Positions 28,810 through 39,331 of a stretch of DNA of 64,000 bases are shown piece by piece. A program made the translations under genes and the position numbers. Where the stretch lies: the NCBI RefSeq assembly GCF_002198715.1, contig NZ_MWLK01000037.1:156001-220000 (forward strand), read 5' to 3'. The notes beneath the pieces are model-generated. The model had not been told where the DNA came from. It did not search any database and saw only the letters and a program-made list of their open reading frames with translations. The DNA comes from Rhodomicrobium sp. R_RK_3 (GTDB lineage: Bacteria > Pseudomonadota > Alphaproteobacteria > Rhizobiales > Rhodomicrobiaceae). Within the stretch, counting starts at the first letter, position 1; each line of letters begins with the position of its first letter.

Positions 28810-31676
28810 ATGCGCAACCCGAAGTCCCAACTGTAAGCCCGCTCAAGCTGCTGCGCGATTACGGGCAGGCGGTTTGGCTCGATTTCCTCGCCCGGTGCTT
28901 TGTCGAGGAGGGCGGCCTCGCCAAGCTCATCGAGCAGGACGGGCTGACCGGCGTCACCTCCAATCCCTCGATCTTCGAAAAGGCGATCGGCGACAGCACG
29001 GATTACGACGACGCGCTGAAGGCGGCCGCGCGCCTCGCCGACGGCTATGGCATGTCGCTTTACGAAGGGTTCGCCATCGAGGACATCCAGCACGCGGCCG
29101 ATGCCCTTCGCCAGGTCTACGACGCGACGAACCGCCAGGACGGCTATGTCAGCTTCGAGGTCTCCCCCTATCTGGCGCTGGACACCGAGGCAACCATCAC
29201 CGAAGCGCGCCGGCTCTGGACCGCCGTCGGCCGGGAAAATCTGATGGTCAAGGTGCCGGCGACGAAGCAAGGCCTGCCGGCGATCCGGCAGCTTCTCGGC
29301 GAAGGCATCAATGTCAACATCACCCTGCTGTTCTCGCAGGCGGTCTATGAGGAGGTCGTCGAAGCCTATCTGGCCGGGCTCGAGCATTTCGTCACGCATG
29401 GCGGCGATGCATCGAAAATCGCCAGCGTCGCCAGCTTCTTCATCAGCCGCATCGATGTCGAGGTGGACAAGCGCATCGAGGAACGCCTGCGCCAGACCAA
29501 TGAGGCCGAGACCCGCGACGGACTCACGGCTCTGCGCGGCAAAGTCGCCATCGCCAATGCCAAGCTTGCCTATCAGCGCTACAAGCGTCTGTTCGCCGGT
29601 CCGCGCTGGGAGGCGCTGCGCTCGGGCGGCGCGCGGGTGCAGCGGCTGCTCTGGGCGAGCACCGGCACCAAGAACAAGGACTATAGCGACGTGCTCTATG
29701 TCGAGACGCTGATCGCGCCCGATACGGTCAACACCCTGCCGCCGGCAACCATGGATGCGTTCCGGGATCACGGCAAGGTGGCGCCGACGCTGGAGGCGGA
29801 TATCGACCAGGCCGAGCAGGTCATGGCGGCGCTCGACAGGTTCGGCATCTCGATCGACGCGGTGGGCGCTCGGCTGGTCGAGGAGGGCGTGCAGCAATTC
29901 GGCGACGCCTTCGACAAGCTTCTCGGCGCGGTTGCCCGCAAGCGCGCCGCCAATCTCGGCGACAAGCTCGACGGCCAGTCCTACAAATTGCCGCCCGCGC
30001 TGGAAAAGGTGGTCGCCGCCTCGCTGGAGCAATGGCGGCATGATGGCGATATCCGGCGGCTCTGGGCGGGCGATGCAAGTCTGTGGACTGGGGCGGACGA
30101 GGCGAAATGGCTCGGCTGGCTGACCATCGTCGATGAGCAGCGCAAGGAAATCGGCGCCTTGAAGCGTCTGGCGGAATATGTGCGCCAGCAGGATTTCAGC
30201 CATGTGGTGCTGCTCGGCATGGGCGGATCGAGCCTCGGCGCGGAGGTCTTCGCCCGAACGTTCGGGCGGCAGAACGGCTGGCCCGAGCTGCTCGTGCTCG
30301 ACTCAACGGACCCGGCCCAGATCCGCACCATCGAAAGCCGGATCGATCCGGCGCGAACGCTGTTCATCGTCTCGAGCAAATCCGGCAGCACGCTCGAGCC
30401 CAATATTCTGAAGCAGTATTTCTTCGAAAGCGTGAAGCGGGCGGTCGGCGCCGACAAGGCCGGGGCACGTTTCATCGCCATTACCGATCCCGGCAGCGCA
30501 CTGCAAAAGGTCGCCGGGCGCGATGGGTTCCACCAGGTCGCGTTCGGGGTGCCCGGTATCGGCGGGCGTTATTCCGTCTTGTCGAATTTCGGGCTGGTGC
30601 CCGCCGCGACCATGGGCGTCGATGTCGCCCGGCTGGTCGACAGGACGGACCTCATGGTGCGCTCCTGCGCCGCCGATGTGCCCGCGCCCGACAATCCCGG
30701 CGTCGTGCTCGGAACGATCCTCGGCGTGCTCGGCAAATCGGGCCGCGACAAAGTCACCATCATCGCCTCTCCGGCCATCGCCGATTTCGGCGCATGGCTC
30801 GAACAGCTTCTCGCGGAGTCGACCGGCAAGCAGGGCAAAGGGCTCATCCCCGTCGATGCCGAGCCGCTGGGCGCGCCCGATGTCTATGGGGAGGATCGCC
30901 TGTTCGTCTATATCGGCCTCTCAGGCGAGGCCGACGCAAACCAGGAGGCCGCCGTCGACGCGCTCGAGGCGGCGGGCCAGCCGGTGGTTCGCATCGGCGT
31001 GACGGACCGCTATCATCTCGGCCAGGAATTCTTCCGCTGGGAGATGGCGACGGCGGTCGCGGGCGCGATTCTCGGCATCGATCCCTTCGACCAGCCCGAT
31101 GTCGAGGCCAGCAAGATCAAGACGCGCGAACTGACCGAAGCCTATGAGAAGACGGGCGCGCTGCCGCCGGAAACCCCATTCCTTAGGGAAGGCGGGATTA
31201 CGCTTTTCGCCGATGAGAAGGGCCGCAGGATTTTCGCCGGCGCCAAAACGCTGGCGGATGTCCTCAAGACGCATTTCGGGCAATTGCGCGCGGGCGATTA
31301 TTGCGCGCTGCTCGCCTATGTCGAGCGCAGCCAACAGCATATCGACACCTTGCAGGCTATTCGCGTTCTCATCCGCGACAAGAGCCACACCGCCACCTGT
31401 CTCGGCTTCGGGCCGCGCTTCCTGCACTCCACCGGACAGGCCTATAAGGGCGGCCCCAATTCCGGCGTCTTCTTGCAGATCACCTGCGACGACTCCGCCG
31501 ACCTCCAGGTTCCAGGTCAGGAATATACGTTCGGCGTGGTAAAAGCGGCGGAGGCGCGCGGCGACCTCGAGGTGCTGGCGGAACGCGACAGGCGGGTTCT
31601 GCGGGTGCATCTGGGTTCGGATGTCGCGGCGGGGTTGGCGGCGTTGGACAAAGCCGTCAGGCAAGCGCTGGCCTGA
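28806..31676 (+). CDS. Bifunctional transaldolase / glucose-6-phosphate isomerase
   Basis: The 956-residue protein is a natural fusion. Residues about 1-370 form a transaldolase, with [20 protein letters not shown] and the Schiff-base lysine segment [20 protein letters not shown]. Residues about 390-950 form a glucose-6-phosphate isomerase, with [20 protein letters not shown], sugar-phosphate site [11 protein letters not shown], and [22 protein letters not shown] near the end. The fusion links transaldolase with regeneration of glucose 6-phosphate from fructose 6-phosphate and is known in several alphaproteobacteria. It overlaps tkt by ATGA and precedes gnd by 20 bases. Confidence 0.95.
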   Translation: MNAQPEVPTVSPLKLLRDYGQAVWLDFLARCFVEEGGLAKLIEQDGLTGVTSNPSIFEKAIGDSTDYDDALKAAARLADGYGMSLYEGFAIEDIQHAADALRQVYDATNRQDGYVSFEVSPYLALDTEATITEARRLWTAVGRENLMVKVPATKQGLPAIRQLLGEGINVNITLLFSQAVYEEVVEAYLAGLEHFVTHGGDASKIASVASFFISRIDVEVDKRIEERLRQTNEAETRDGLTALRGKVAIANAKLAYQRYKRLFAGPRWEALRSGGARVQRLLWASTGTKNKDYSDVLYVETLIAPDTVNTLPPATMDAFRDHGKVAPTLEADIDQAEQVMAALDRFGISIDAVGARLVEEGVQQFGDAFDKLLGAVARKRAANLGDKLDGQSYKLPPALEKVVAASLEQWRHDGDIRRLWAGDASLWTGADEAKWLGWLTIVDEQRKEIGALKRLAEYVRQQDFSHVVLLGMGGSSLGAEVFARTFGRQNGWPELLVLDSTDPAQIRTIESRIDPARTLFIVSSKSGSTLEPNILKQYFFESVKRAVGADKAGARFIAITDPGSALQKVAGRDGFHQVAFGVPGIGGRYSVLSNFGLVPAATMGVDVARLVDRTDLMVRSCAADVPAPDNPGVVLGTILGVLGKSGRDKVTIIASPAIADFGAWLEQLLAESTGKQGKGLIPVDAEPLGAPDVYGEDRLFVYIGLSGEADANQEAAVDALEAAGQPVVRIGVTDRYHLGQEFFRWEMATAVAGAILGIDPFDQPDVEASKIKTRELTEAYEKTGALPPETPFLREGGITLFADEKGRRIFAGAKTLADVLKTHFGQLRAGDYCALLAYVERSQQHIDTLQAIRVLIRDKSHTATCLGFGPRFLHSTGQAYKGGPNSGVFLQITCDDSADLQVPGQEYTFGVVKAAEARGDLEVLAERDRRVLRVHLGSDVAAGLAALDKAVRQALA

Positions 31677-31696
31677 GGCGACAGGAGGAGAAGACA

Positions 31697-32704
31697 ATGC
31701 GGATCGGCATGATCGGGCTCGGCAGGATGGGCGGCAACATGACCCGCCGGCTGATGAAGGCGGGCCATCAATGCGTGGTGTTCGATGCCAATGCCAAAGC
31801 CCGCGACGCGCTGGCGCAAGCGGGCGCCGCCGCCGCGCCATCGCTCGAGGGTTTGGTCGAGGCGCTCGGGGACACGCCGCGCGCGGTCTGGATCATGCTG
31901 CCGGCGGGCGAGATTACCGAAACGACCGTCGAGCGGCTCGGCGACCTGCTGAAGCCTGGCGACATCATCATCGATGGCGGCAATTCCTACTACAAGGACG
32001 ACATCCGCCGCGCCAAGATGCTGGCCGCGAAGGGCGTCCACTATGTCGATTGCGGCACGTCGGGCGGGGTCTGGGGCATCGAGCGCGGCTATTGCATGAT
32101 GATCGGCGGGCCGAAAGAGGCCGTCGATCATCTCGATCCGATCTTCTCCTCGCTCGCGCCCGGCACCGGCGACATTCCGCGCACGCCGGGCCGCGAGGAC
32201 AATGATGCGCGCGCCGAGCGCGGCTACATCCATGCCGGTCCCTCCGGCGCCGGGCATTTCGTCAAGATGGTGCATAACGGCATCGAATACGGCTTGATGC
32301 AGGCCTATGCGGAGGGCTTCGACATCCTGCGCAACAAGGACAGCAAACATCTGCCCGAGGACGAGCGTTTCACGCTGAACCTGCCCGACATCGCCGAGGT
32401 CTGGCGGCGCGGCAGCGTCATCTCCTCCTGGCTGCTCGACCTCAGCGCGTCGGCGTTGGCCAAGGACCCCTATCTCGAGAGCTTCTCAGGCTATGTCCAG
32501 GATTCGGGCGAGGGCCGATGGACAGTCGAGGCCGCGATCGAGGAAGCCGTCCCGGCCGATGTCATCACCTCGGCGCTGTTCACCCGCTTCCGCTCGCGCC
32601 AGGAGCACACGTTCGGCGAAAAGATGCTCTCTGCCATGCGCTTCGGCTTTGGCGGCCATGTCGAGGGGCAGGAGCCCACCGACCCCAAGCCGAAAGCGGA
32701 CTAA
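31697..32704 (+). CDS. gnd: 6-Phosphogluconate dehydrogenase, short decarboxylating form
   Basis: The 335-residue protein is the short (about 300-335 residue) class of 6-phosphogluconate dehydrogenase, not the about 470-residue form. The Rossmann motif is [19 protein letters not shown], with an acidic VFDAN after it, suggesting NAD preference. The substrate region contains [20 protein letters not shown] and the catalytic-Lys/Asn segment [20 protein letters not shown]. It makes ribulose 5-phosphate from 6-phosphogluconate. A strong AGGAGG precedes the start. It lies between tal-pgi and zwf in the operon. Confidence 0.95.
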   Translation: MRIGMIGLGRMGGNMTRRLMKAGHQCVVFDANAKARDALAQAGAAAAPSLEGLVEALGDTPRAVWIMLPAGEITETTVERLGDLLKPGDIIIDGGNSYYKDDIRRAKMLAAKGVHYVDCGTSGGVWGIERGYCMMIGGPKEAVDHLDPIFSSLAPGTGDIPRTPGREDNDARAERGYIHAGPSGAGHFVKMVHNGIEYGLMQAYAEGFDILRNKDSKHLPEDERFTLNLPDIAEVWRRGSVISSWLLDLSASALAKDPYLESFSGYVQDSGEGRWTVEAAIEEAVPADVITSALFTRFRSRQEHTFGEKMLSAMRFGFGGHVEGQEPTDPKPKAD

Positions 32705-32747
32705 TCGAAGGCCCACCCCGCCCCATCGAATCTTGCGGAGCCAATGC

Positions 32748-34361
32748 ATGCTCGACGACCCAAACGCGATAGCCGAGGCGGAACAGGCGGCGGCGTCGCC
32801 GGCCCGGCGCCAGGCCAAGCCTGCCGACCCCTGCGCCATCGTCATCTTCGGCGCCGCCGGCGACCTGACCAAGCGTCTGGTGGTGCCGGCGCTCTACAAT
32901 CTCGCCCGCACCAAGGCGCTGCCGAAGAATTTCGCGCTGATCGGCATCGGCCACCGCGAAGGAACGACCGAAAGCTGGCGGAGCGACCTGCACGAGATGC
33001 TGAAAGGCTATGTCGGCAAAGCCGCGGCGGAGTTCGAGGCGGAACAGATCGACGACGACGCCTGGACACAGCTCGCCCAGAGCATGTCCTATCTCCGGGG
33101 CGACTTCACCCAGCCCGAGCTGTACGCCCGGCTACGCACCCTGTTGGCGGAGACCGAAACGGCCCACGGCACGCAGGGCAACGTCATGTTCTACCTCGCC
33201 ATTCCCGACCGCTTCTTCGGCACGGTGGTGGACGAGCTCGGCAAGGCGGGGCTCACCGATCAGGATGAGGACCAGGACGGCGTCCCCCGCTTCTGGCGGC
33301 GCGTGGTGATCGAAAAGCCGTTCGGCCACAGCGTGCGGTCGGCCTGCGAGCTGAATGCCGACATCATGCGCACGCTGCGCGAGGACCAGATCTTCCGCAT
33401 CGACCATTTTCTCGGCAAGGAGACTGTCCAGAGCATCATGGCGTTCCGCTTCGCCAACGGGCTTTTCGAGCCGATCTGGAACCGCGACCGCATCGACCAT
33501 GTGCAGATCACCGTGGCCGAGACCGTTGGCGTCGAGCGGCGCGGCCGGTTCTACGAGGCGACCGGCGCGCTGCGCGACATGATCCCCAATCACCTGTTCA
33601 CGCTGCTTTCGATGGTCGCCATCGAGCCGCCGATCGGCTTCGACGCTTCGGCGATCCGCTCAAAGAAGGCCGAAATCCTGTCCGCGATTCCCGCCGTCAA
33701 GCCGGACGCCGTGGTGCGCGGGCAATATGGCCCCGGCACGGTGCTCGGCCAGCCTAAGCGAGCCTATCGGCAGGAGACCAATGTCGCGCCGGATTCGAAC
33801 GTCGAGACCTATGTCGCCATGAAGCTCGAGATCGACAATTGGCGCTGGGCCGGCGTGCCGTTCTACCTGCGCACCGGCAAGCATCTGACGCGGCGCAACA
33901 GTGAAATCGCCATCTGCTTCAAGCAGGCGCCCTATGCGGCGTTCCAGGAGACGCCGGTCAACACGCTGCTGCCGAACTGGCTGGTGCTGCGCATCGCGCC
34001 GGATGAGGGCATCTCCTTGCAGTTCGAAGTCAAGCGCCCCGGGCCGGTGATGGATCTGGCCGCCGTGAAGATGGATTTCCGCTATGACGACTGGTTCCCC
34101 AAGGAACCCAATGTCGGCTACGAGACGCTGCTCTATGACGTGATGATGGGCGACCCGACCCTGTTCATGCGCGCCGATATGGTGGCGCAGACCTGGCGCA
34201 TCGTGCAGCCGGTGCTCGACCATTGGGCCGAGGAGGGCTCGGCGGATTTGCCGGTCTATGCCTCCGGCAGCGCCGGCCCGGCCGAGGCCGACGCGCTGCT
34301 GGCCCGCGACGGCCGGCGCTGGCGAAGCGTCGAGGTCGATAATGGCCGGAAATCGTCATGA
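32748..34361 (+). CDS. zwf: Glucose-6-phosphate 1-dehydrogenase
   Basis: The 537-residue protein starts at ATG 32748 after GGAG; the open frame upstream from 32493 overlaps gnd and is spurious. NADP site [19 protein letters not shown] follows a 33-residue polar leader. [15 protein letters not shown] and the catalytic [19 protein letters not shown] region are intact, and [18 protein letters not shown] marks the C-terminal half. It catalyses the entry step of the oxidative pentose phosphate or Entner-Doudoroff route. The stop overlaps the next start by four bases. At 537 residues it is longer than the usual 490 because of N-terminal and internal acidic insertions. Confidence 0.96.
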   Translation: MLDDPNAIAEAEQAAASPARRQAKPADPCAIVIFGAAGDLTKRLVVPALYNLARTKALPKNFALIGIGHREGTTESWRSDLHEMLKGYVGKAAAEFEAEQIDDDAWTQLAQSMSYLRGDFTQPELYARLRTLLAETETAHGTQGNVMFYLAIPDRFFGTVVDELGKAGLTDQDEDQDGVPRFWRRVVIEKPFGHSVRSACELNADIMRTLREDQIFRIDHFLGKETVQSIMAFRFANGLFEPIWNRDRIDHVQITVAETVGVERRGRFYEATGALRDMIPNHLFTLLSMVAIEPPIGFDASAIRSKKAEILSAIPAVKPDAVVRGQYGPGTVLGQPKRAYRQETNVAPDSNVETYVAMKLEIDNWRWAGVPFYLRTGKHLTRRNSEIAICFKQAPYAAFQETPVNTLLPNWLVLRIAPDEGISLQFEVKRPGPVMDLAAVKMDFRYDDWFPKEPNVGYETLLYDVMMGDPTLFMRADMVAQTWRIVQPVLDHWAEEGSADLPVYASGSAGPAEADALLARDGRRWRSVEVDNGRKSS

Positions 34362-35209
34362 TCCGCGCGCGGCCATTGCCGTTCACCTGCTCAGCCGTGG
34401 TCTCGGATGTCGACGGCACCTTGGTCACCGATGACAAGTATCTGACCGAGAGCGCGCGCGAGGCGGTGGCTGCATTGCGCGCAAGCGGCATCCTGTTCGC
34501 GGTGACGAGCTCCCGCCCGCCGCGCGGGCTCGCGATGCTGCTGGGGCCGTTGGAGATTACGACGCCGCTCGCCGGCTTCAATGGCGGCATCGTGGCACGG
34601 CCCGATCTCTCCGTCATCAGCGCGCACCTGCTTTCGCCCCAGACCGCCCGGCGCGCGGTCGATATTCTCGATGCGTCGGAGTTGCAGGTCTGGGTATTCA
34701 CCGGCCAGGACTGGCTGGTGCGCGATCCGGCCGGCGCCTATGTGGCGTTCGAGGCGGGCACGGTGGGGTTCCAGCCGGTGATCGTCGACGATTTCGGTGA
34801 CGCGCTGGACCAAGCCGCCAAGATCGTCGGCGTTGCCGAGGATTTCGCGCGTCTCGAACAATGCGAGCCCGCCATGCGCGCCGCGCTCGCCGGCGAGGCA
34901 TCCGTCGCACTTTCGCAGCCCTATTATCTCGATATCACCCATCCCCTCGCCAACAAAGGCGCGGCCTTGACCGAGATCGCGGCTTTGCTCGGTGTCCCCT
35001 TGGCGGAGATCGCCGTGATCGGGGATGGAGGCAATGATGTCGCCATGTTCGAGCGGAGCGGGTTGAGCATCGCCATGGGCAATGCCAGTTTGCAGGTGCA
35101 GCAGGCGGCCGATGTCGTGACGGTCAGCAATGGCGAGGACGGTTTTGCCAAGGCGATGGAGCGCTTCATCCTGCCCCGCGCGGCGTCCGGCCTGGGCAAA
35201 GCCTCATGA
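34358..35209 (+). CDS. HAD-IIB family hydrolase (Cof-type sugar phosphatase)
   Basis: The 283-residue protein has HAD motif I DVDGTLVTDDK, motif II VTSSRPP, a cap-domain region beginning at GFNGGIVARPD, and motif IV VIGDGGNDVAMFERSG. The C2B cap places it with Cof-type phosphatases acting on sugar phosphates. Its location between zwf and pgl, overlapping zwf by ATGA, points to a phosphosugar substrate of the same pathway, perhaps removing a side product. The exact substrate is unknown. Confidence 0.9.
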   Translation: MIRARPLPFTCSAVVSDVDGTLVTDDKYLTESAREAVAALRASGILFAVTSSRPPRGLAMLLGPLEITTPLAGFNGGIVARPDLSVISAHLLSPQTARRAVDILDASELQVWVFTGQDWLVRDPAGAYVAFEAGTVGFQPVIVDDFGDALDQAAKIVGVAEDFARLEQCEPAMRAALAGEASVALSQPYYLDITHPLANKGAALTEIAALLGVPLAEIAVIGDGGNDVAMFERSGLSIAMGNASLQVQQAADVVTVSNGEDGFAKAMERFILPRAASGLGKAS

Positions 35210-35230
35210 AGCCGCGTAAGGATCAAAGTG

Positions 35231-35956
35231 ATGCCGGTTGAACATCGCATCTTCGAGAGCGCCGAAGCGCTCGCCAGCGCCGGCGCCGAATGGCTATGCG
35301 AGCTTGCCCTGGCGAGCGATCGCGGCTTCGCCCTATGCCTGTCGGGCGGATCGACGCCCCGGCGCCTCTATGAATGCCTCGCCGCGCCGGAGATCGCCTC
35401 GCGCCTGCCCTGGAGCCGCACGCATTGGTTCTGGGGCGACGAGCGGTTCGTGCCGCATGATCATCCCGACAGCAATTACCGGATGGCGCGCGAGGCGCTG
35501 CTCGCGCGGGTGCCGATTCCCGCCGGGAACATCCATCCGGTCCCAACGGAGGGCTTATCGCCCGAGCAAGCCGCCGCCGCCTATGAGACGATCCTGAAGC
35601 GCTTTTACGGCGCCGATAGTCTCGCGCCGGATCGCCCGCTTTTCGACGTGACCTTGCTCGGCATCGGCGAGGACGGGCACACCGCCTCGCTGTTTCCCGG
35701 CCAGCCGGCGCTGCTGGAGACGGACCGATGGGCGGTCGCCGTCATCGGCGCGAAGGCCGAGGCGCGCATCACGCTGACCTATCCGGCCCTCGACAGCAGC
35801 AACGATGTGGTATTCTTGGCCACGGGAGAAGATAAGAGCGGCGTAGCAGAACGCGCCCGGAAAGGAGACGGAATGTTGCCCGCAGCGCTGGTTCGCCCGG
35901 TGGGGCATCTGCACTGGTTCACGGATCGGGCCGCATCGGCGGGAGGGGCGGCTTGA
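35231..35956 (+). CDS. pgl: 6-Phosphogluconolactonase
   Basis: The 241-residue protein is a DevB/NagB-type lactonase. Key segments are FALCLSGGSTPRRLYECLA, WSRTHWFWGDERFVPHDHPDSN and TLLGIGEDGHTASLFPG, which contains the catalytic His. It hydrolyses 6-phosphogluconolactone made by Zwf. ATG 35231 is chosen; a GTG one codon earlier is also possible. It overlaps gntK by one base. Position after zwf is the usual arrangement. Confidence 0.95.
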   Translation: MPVEHRIFESAEALASAGAEWLCELALASDRGFALCLSGGSTPRRLYECLAAPEIASRLPWSRTHWFWGDERFVPHDHPDSNYRMAREALLARVPIPAGNIHPVPTEGLSPEQAAAAYETILKRFYGADSLAPDRPLFDVTLLGIGEDGHTASLFPGQPALLETDRWAVAVIGAKAEARITLTYPALDSSNDVVFLATGEDKSGVAERARKGDGMLPAALVRPVGHLHWFTDRAASAGGAA

Positions 35957-36522
35957 TGCCCACGGACACCCTCCATCCGGCGGCGAACGCTGCCTGCCCG
36001 TCTCCGTCGGTGGTGATCGTGATGGGCGTTTCAGGGTCCGGCAAGTCGACCATCGGCACGCTGCTGGCCTCGCGCCTGCAATGGACGTTCGAGGATGCCG
36101 ATTGGCTCCATCCCGCCGCCAATGTCGATAAGATGCAGAGCGGCATTCCCCTCACCGACGAGGATCGCCGCCCCTGGCTGGCCGCCGTCGCCGCATGGAT
36201 CGACGCGGCGCGCGGCTCGGGAGAACGCGGGGTCGTCGCGTGCTCCGCGCTGAAGCGGCGCTATCGCGATATTCTGATCGGCGAACGCCCCGATGTGCGC
36301 CTCGTCTATCTCAAGGGCGATGAGGCGCTGATCGCCCGGCGTCTCGCCACCCGGCACGAGCATTTCATGCCGCGCGGCTTGCTGCACAGCCAGTTCGAGG
36401 CGCTCGAGGAACCGGAACCGGACGAAAATCCCATCATCGCCTCGATCGAATCGCCGCCGCATGAGGTGGTGGCCGGCGTTCTATCGGTGCTGAGCATTGC
36501 GCTCCCTTGCGCGGACGCCTGA
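35956..36522 (+). CDS. gntK: Gluconokinase
   Basis: The 188-residue kinase has P-loop MGVSGSGKSTIGTLLA, then FEDADWLHPAANVDKMQSGIPLTDEDRRPWL, the classic gluconokinase signature, and VVACSALKRRYRDIL followed by the lid region. It phosphorylates gluconate, feeding 6-phosphogluconate directly into the pathway downstream of Zwf and Pgl. ATG 35956 overlaps the pgl stop, indicating coupling. It closes the seven-gene operon and is convergent with the next gene, 27 bases away. Confidence 0.95.
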   Translation: MPTDTLHPAANAACPSPSVVIVMGVSGSGKSTIGTLLASRLQWTFEDADWLHPAANVDKMQSGIPLTDEDRRPWLAAVAAWIDAARGSGERGVVACSALKRRYRDILIGERPDVRLVYLKGDEALIARRLATRHEHFMPRGLLHSQFEALEEPEPDENPIIASIESPPHEVVAGVLSVLSIALPCADA

Positions 36523-36549
36523 GCGGGACCGGACGTCCGGCCCTCATCC

Positions 36550-37866
36550 TCACCGCCCGGCGCCGCCATCCGTCGACGAGGTCAGGCCGCCTTCCGTGCC
36601 GACGCCATTGGTCCAGCTCCGCAGCCGATCCTGGAGCTGGCCGGCGCGGCTGTGGGCATCCTCGATGCGGGGCATGGCAAGCCGGCCGGATTGCACCGCC
36701 GCGTTGAGCGCCTCGACCGCGCGTTCTCCGAAATCCTCGGCGCTGGGGGCCTCCGCCGCGAGCACCATGTCGGCGCCGACGGCGAGGGCCTGCACGGTGG
36801 CTTCGCCGAAATCGGTCGGCGCGTCGGAGGTGGGCAGCCGGGCGATGATGACGCCGTCGAAGCCGGCCTCGCGCAGGAGCCGCAGCGCGGCGGCGAGGTA
36901 TTCCGGCGGCGCCTCGTCGGCATCGGGCAGGGCGATCACCAGCGCGTCGGGCGCGAGACGGCGGACCATGTCGCGCATCGCCTCGAGGCTTGCTCCCGCA
37001 TCGGCGCTGAGCTGGTAGCGCAGTGCGGTCAGCACATGCGCGTCGTGATGGCCGTAATTGAAAGCCGTGCCGAAGGCGGCAACATGCGGCGGCGCGCTGC
37101 CGAAACAATCGTCGCTGTCGGCCTCGGCGTCGGTGCAGGCATTGGCGCTCGGCCCGAGGTTCAAATTGACGCCGAGCGAGGACAATTCCGCAGCCATATC
37201 GCGGTAGCGGTTGAAGGCGTCGAGCGCGTCGGCCCGCACGCCGATTTCGGCCGCCGTCGGGAAGGCTTTGAAGCCGCGCCCCGGCGCCCATTGCGGCGGC
37301 ACGCCGCCCGGGCGCTCCGCCAGCAGGATCGGCGGCGTCTCGCTTTGCGATTTGAGAAAGCCGGTCAGACTCCGCAATCCGGCCGCGTCGCCGAAATTGC
37401 CCTCGTCGATCAGCAGGCCGGCGATGGCGCCCGATTTAAGCGCCGCGCCGGCCTGAAGCGTGCCGGCGTCGGAGGGCGAGCGGCCTTCGAAACCGGCGAG
37501 CAGCAGATCGCCCGCGATCTCGCGCAGTCGCTGCTCGACCGGACCGGGCTGGTCCTCGCCGGACGGGCTTGCATCGGAGATCATGGCGGGGCTGGTCAGG
37601 GCGGCGGAGCGGCGCATGGGGAGCGGCGGCCTGACAGCGCGCGCCGCATCGCGCTGCCCGGCTTTCGGCCGTTCGTCCGCGCCGGGGCACTCGGCATAGC
37701 CATAACCGGCGCCGTAATTCCGGCAATCGTCCGGGCCGAGCAGCGGGAATTCGCTGAGCGAGCCCTGCGGCGAGCGCCAGCTATTCGCCGGCGTCTGCGC
37801 CAAGGCCGCCGCCTGCGCCAGCGACGCGCCGAATATCGCCGCCCATAGGATCAAGCCTGGTTTCAT
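36550..37866 (-). CDS. Exported glycoside hydrolase family 3-like protein, probably catalytically altered
   Basis: The 438-residue protein has a signal peptide (MKPGLILWAAIFGASLAQA) and a Pro-rich segment, then a GH3 N-terminal-domain-like region: LLLAGFEGRSPSDAGTLQAG, PPILLAERPGGVPPQWAP, FPTAAEIGVRADALDAFNRY and LSSLGVNLNLGPSANACTD. In active GH3 beta-N-acetylhexosaminidases the second segment reads D(Q)EGGxVxR, a KHFPGHG motif follows and the nucleophile Asp sits in a GVI(I)SDD segment. Here these read AERPGG, are not found, and GVIIARLPTSD. I infer loss or change of activity. ATG 37866 gives a better signal peptide than 37887. Confidence 0.72.
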   Translation of the reverse strand: MKPGLILWAAIFGASLAQAAALAQTPANSWRSPQGSLSEFPLLGPDDCRNYGAGYGYAECPGADERPKAGQRDAARAVRPPLPMRRSAALTSPAMISDASPSGEDQPGPVEQRLREIAGDLLLAGFEGRSPSDAGTLQAGAALKSGAIAGLLIDEGNFGDAAGLRSLTGFLKSQSETPPILLAERPGGVPPQWAPGRGFKAFPTAAEIGVRADALDAFNRYRDMAAELSSLGVNLNLGPSANACTDAEADSDDCFGSAPPHVAAFGTAFNYGHHDAHVLTALRYQLSADAGASLEAMRDMVRRLAPDALVIALPDADEAPPEYLAAALRLLREAGFDGVIIARLPTSDAPTDFGEATVQALAVGADMVLAAEAPSAEDFGERAVEALNAAVQSGRLAMPRIEDAHSRAGQLQDRLRSWTNGVGTEGGLTSSTDGGAGR

Positions 37867-37989
37867 GACGCGTCCCAATTTCCGCACCGTGCGAACCGCA
37901 TTAACGCATACACGAAACCGGGGTTCGGCGGATGCGGTGCGATTGAACTTTTGGTGATCTGCAGCCCGCCGCCGCTCCCGGCCTCTCCC

Positions 37990-39171
37990 TCAGCGGGCTA
38001 GGAACGCGGCGACCGCCGCCTCCGCCTGTTTGATGGTCAGGACGCCGTCGAGATGGCCCCGGTCGCCCTTGAGCTGCACGGTCTCGACCTTGACCCCATT
38101 GGCGGCGAGCATCCGCGCCGTGGACTCGACGAAGGCGGCCTGAAACACCTGATCCTCCGGCTGGTAGATGATCAGAGCGGGCGCCTTGATTCGCGAAAGC
38201 TTCGCCTTGGCGTCGCCGCCGGCAAAGAGCTGGTTCGCCTTGATCAGATAGAGCAAATGATTGGCATCCGAGGTTTTCGCGCGCGCCGCGCCGGCATCCG
38301 CCAGCGCCTGCTCGACCTGATATTGATTGGCGAAGGATTTCGCCGGGTCCTCGCCCTCCCTGGCCCATTTGGCGCCGGCGGGTCCGGCGAAGGATTTGTT
38401 CGCCCAGCGCCAATGGTTGGCCTGCAGCGTGATGACTTTCAGCGATTCGGCCAGCCCGGCAAGCGGCGGCTCGCCGCCGTAATAATTGCCGTTCTGCCAT
38501 TTCGGATCGAGCCGGATGGGCGTTGCCCAGACGTCGAGCCAGGCGACCAGATTGGCGTCCGTGTCGAGCGCGCCGATCACCGGCATGATCTTGCCGACCA
38601 TGTCGGGATAGCTCGCCGCCCATTCATAGGTCTGCAGCGAGCCCATGGACGGTCCCGCGACCATCACCAGCCTGCTGATGCCGAGGCTTTCGACCAGTCG
38701 CTTCTGCACCTCGACGAAATCGCGGATGGTGACGATGGGGAAATCCATGGCGTAAGGCTTGTTGGTGAGCGGGTCGATCGAGGCCGGGCCGGTCGTAATT
38801 ACGGCTGGGTCGTTGGCGCCCAGATTGACCAGAGTGTCGGACGACAGCACGTAATAGCGGTTGGTGTCGATCGCCTTGCCGGGGCCGATGATGGCGTCCC
38901 AATAGCCCGGTGCCGGATCGGCGGCCGCGTATTTGCCGGCGGCGTGGCTGCTGCCGGAGAAATAATGGCAGATCAGGATGGCGTTCGACTTGTCCGCGTT
39001 CAGCGTGCCGTAGCTCTCCCAGCCGACCTTGACGCCCTTCAGCTCCCGGCCCGATTGGGTGGTGAAATCGAACGGCCCAAAAGTCTTCTTCTGCGTCATC
39101 AAATCCTGTGCCCTGGCGCTCCCGGCCGCGAGCCCGGTCATCACCAGGACGACCGATAGAATCGCTTTCAT
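37990..39171 (-). CDS. Exported MetX-like alpha/beta hydrolase
   Basis: The 393-residue protein resembles homoserine O-acetyltransferase-type alpha/beta hydrolases: ILICHYFSGSSHAAGKY, AIIGPGKAIDTNRYYVLSSD, nucleophile elbow VAGPSMGSLQTYEWAASYPD, then the Asp near IIYQPEDQVFQ and His in GDRGHLDGVLTI. Unlike cytoplasmic MetX it has a signal peptide with cleavage near ARAQD, so it acts in the periplasm and is unlikely to make O-acetylhomoserine. The elbow is SMGS, not the usual SMGG. ATG 39171 follows GGAGGAG; the longer frame to 39621 overlaps the divergent deacetylase gene. Substrate unknown. Confidence 0.83.
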   Translation of the reverse strand: MKAILSVVLVMTGLAAGSARAQDLMTQKKTFGPFDFTTQSGRELKGVKVGWESYGTLNADKSNAILICHYFSGSSHAAGKYAAADPAPGYWDAIIGPGKAIDTNRYYVLSSDTLVNLGANDPAVITTGPASIDPLTNKPYAMDFPIVTIRDFVEVQKRLVESLGISRLVMVAGPSMGSLQTYEWAASYPDMVGKIMPVIGALDTDANLVAWLDVWATPIRLDPKWQNGNYYGGEPPLAGLAESLKVITLQANHWRWANKSFAGPAGAKWAREGEDPAKSFANQYQVEQALADAGAARAKTSDANHLLYLIKANQLFAGGDAKAKLSRIKAPALIIYQPEDQVFQAAFVESTARMLAANGVKVETVQLKGDRGHLDGVLTIKQAEAAVAAFLAR

Positions 39172-39331
39172 CGCTCCTCCCCATTGTTTTTGGCATTCTG
39201 GGTCAGAGTGTGGCGCGGCCCGGTTTGCCGGGTCAACCGGCCCAATCGGGGGATGCCGGCAAGGGCTGGCCAATGGCGAGGGCGGTGCTAAGATGCCCCC
39301 CGCCCGAAGCGCCATCACGACCGGAGCCGCA

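Noticed and set aside
32493-32747. N-terminal extension of zwf overlapping gnd
   Set aside because: The segment is the out-of-frame shadow of the gnd 3' end. ATG 32748 has a ribosome-binding site and gives the normal zwf start.
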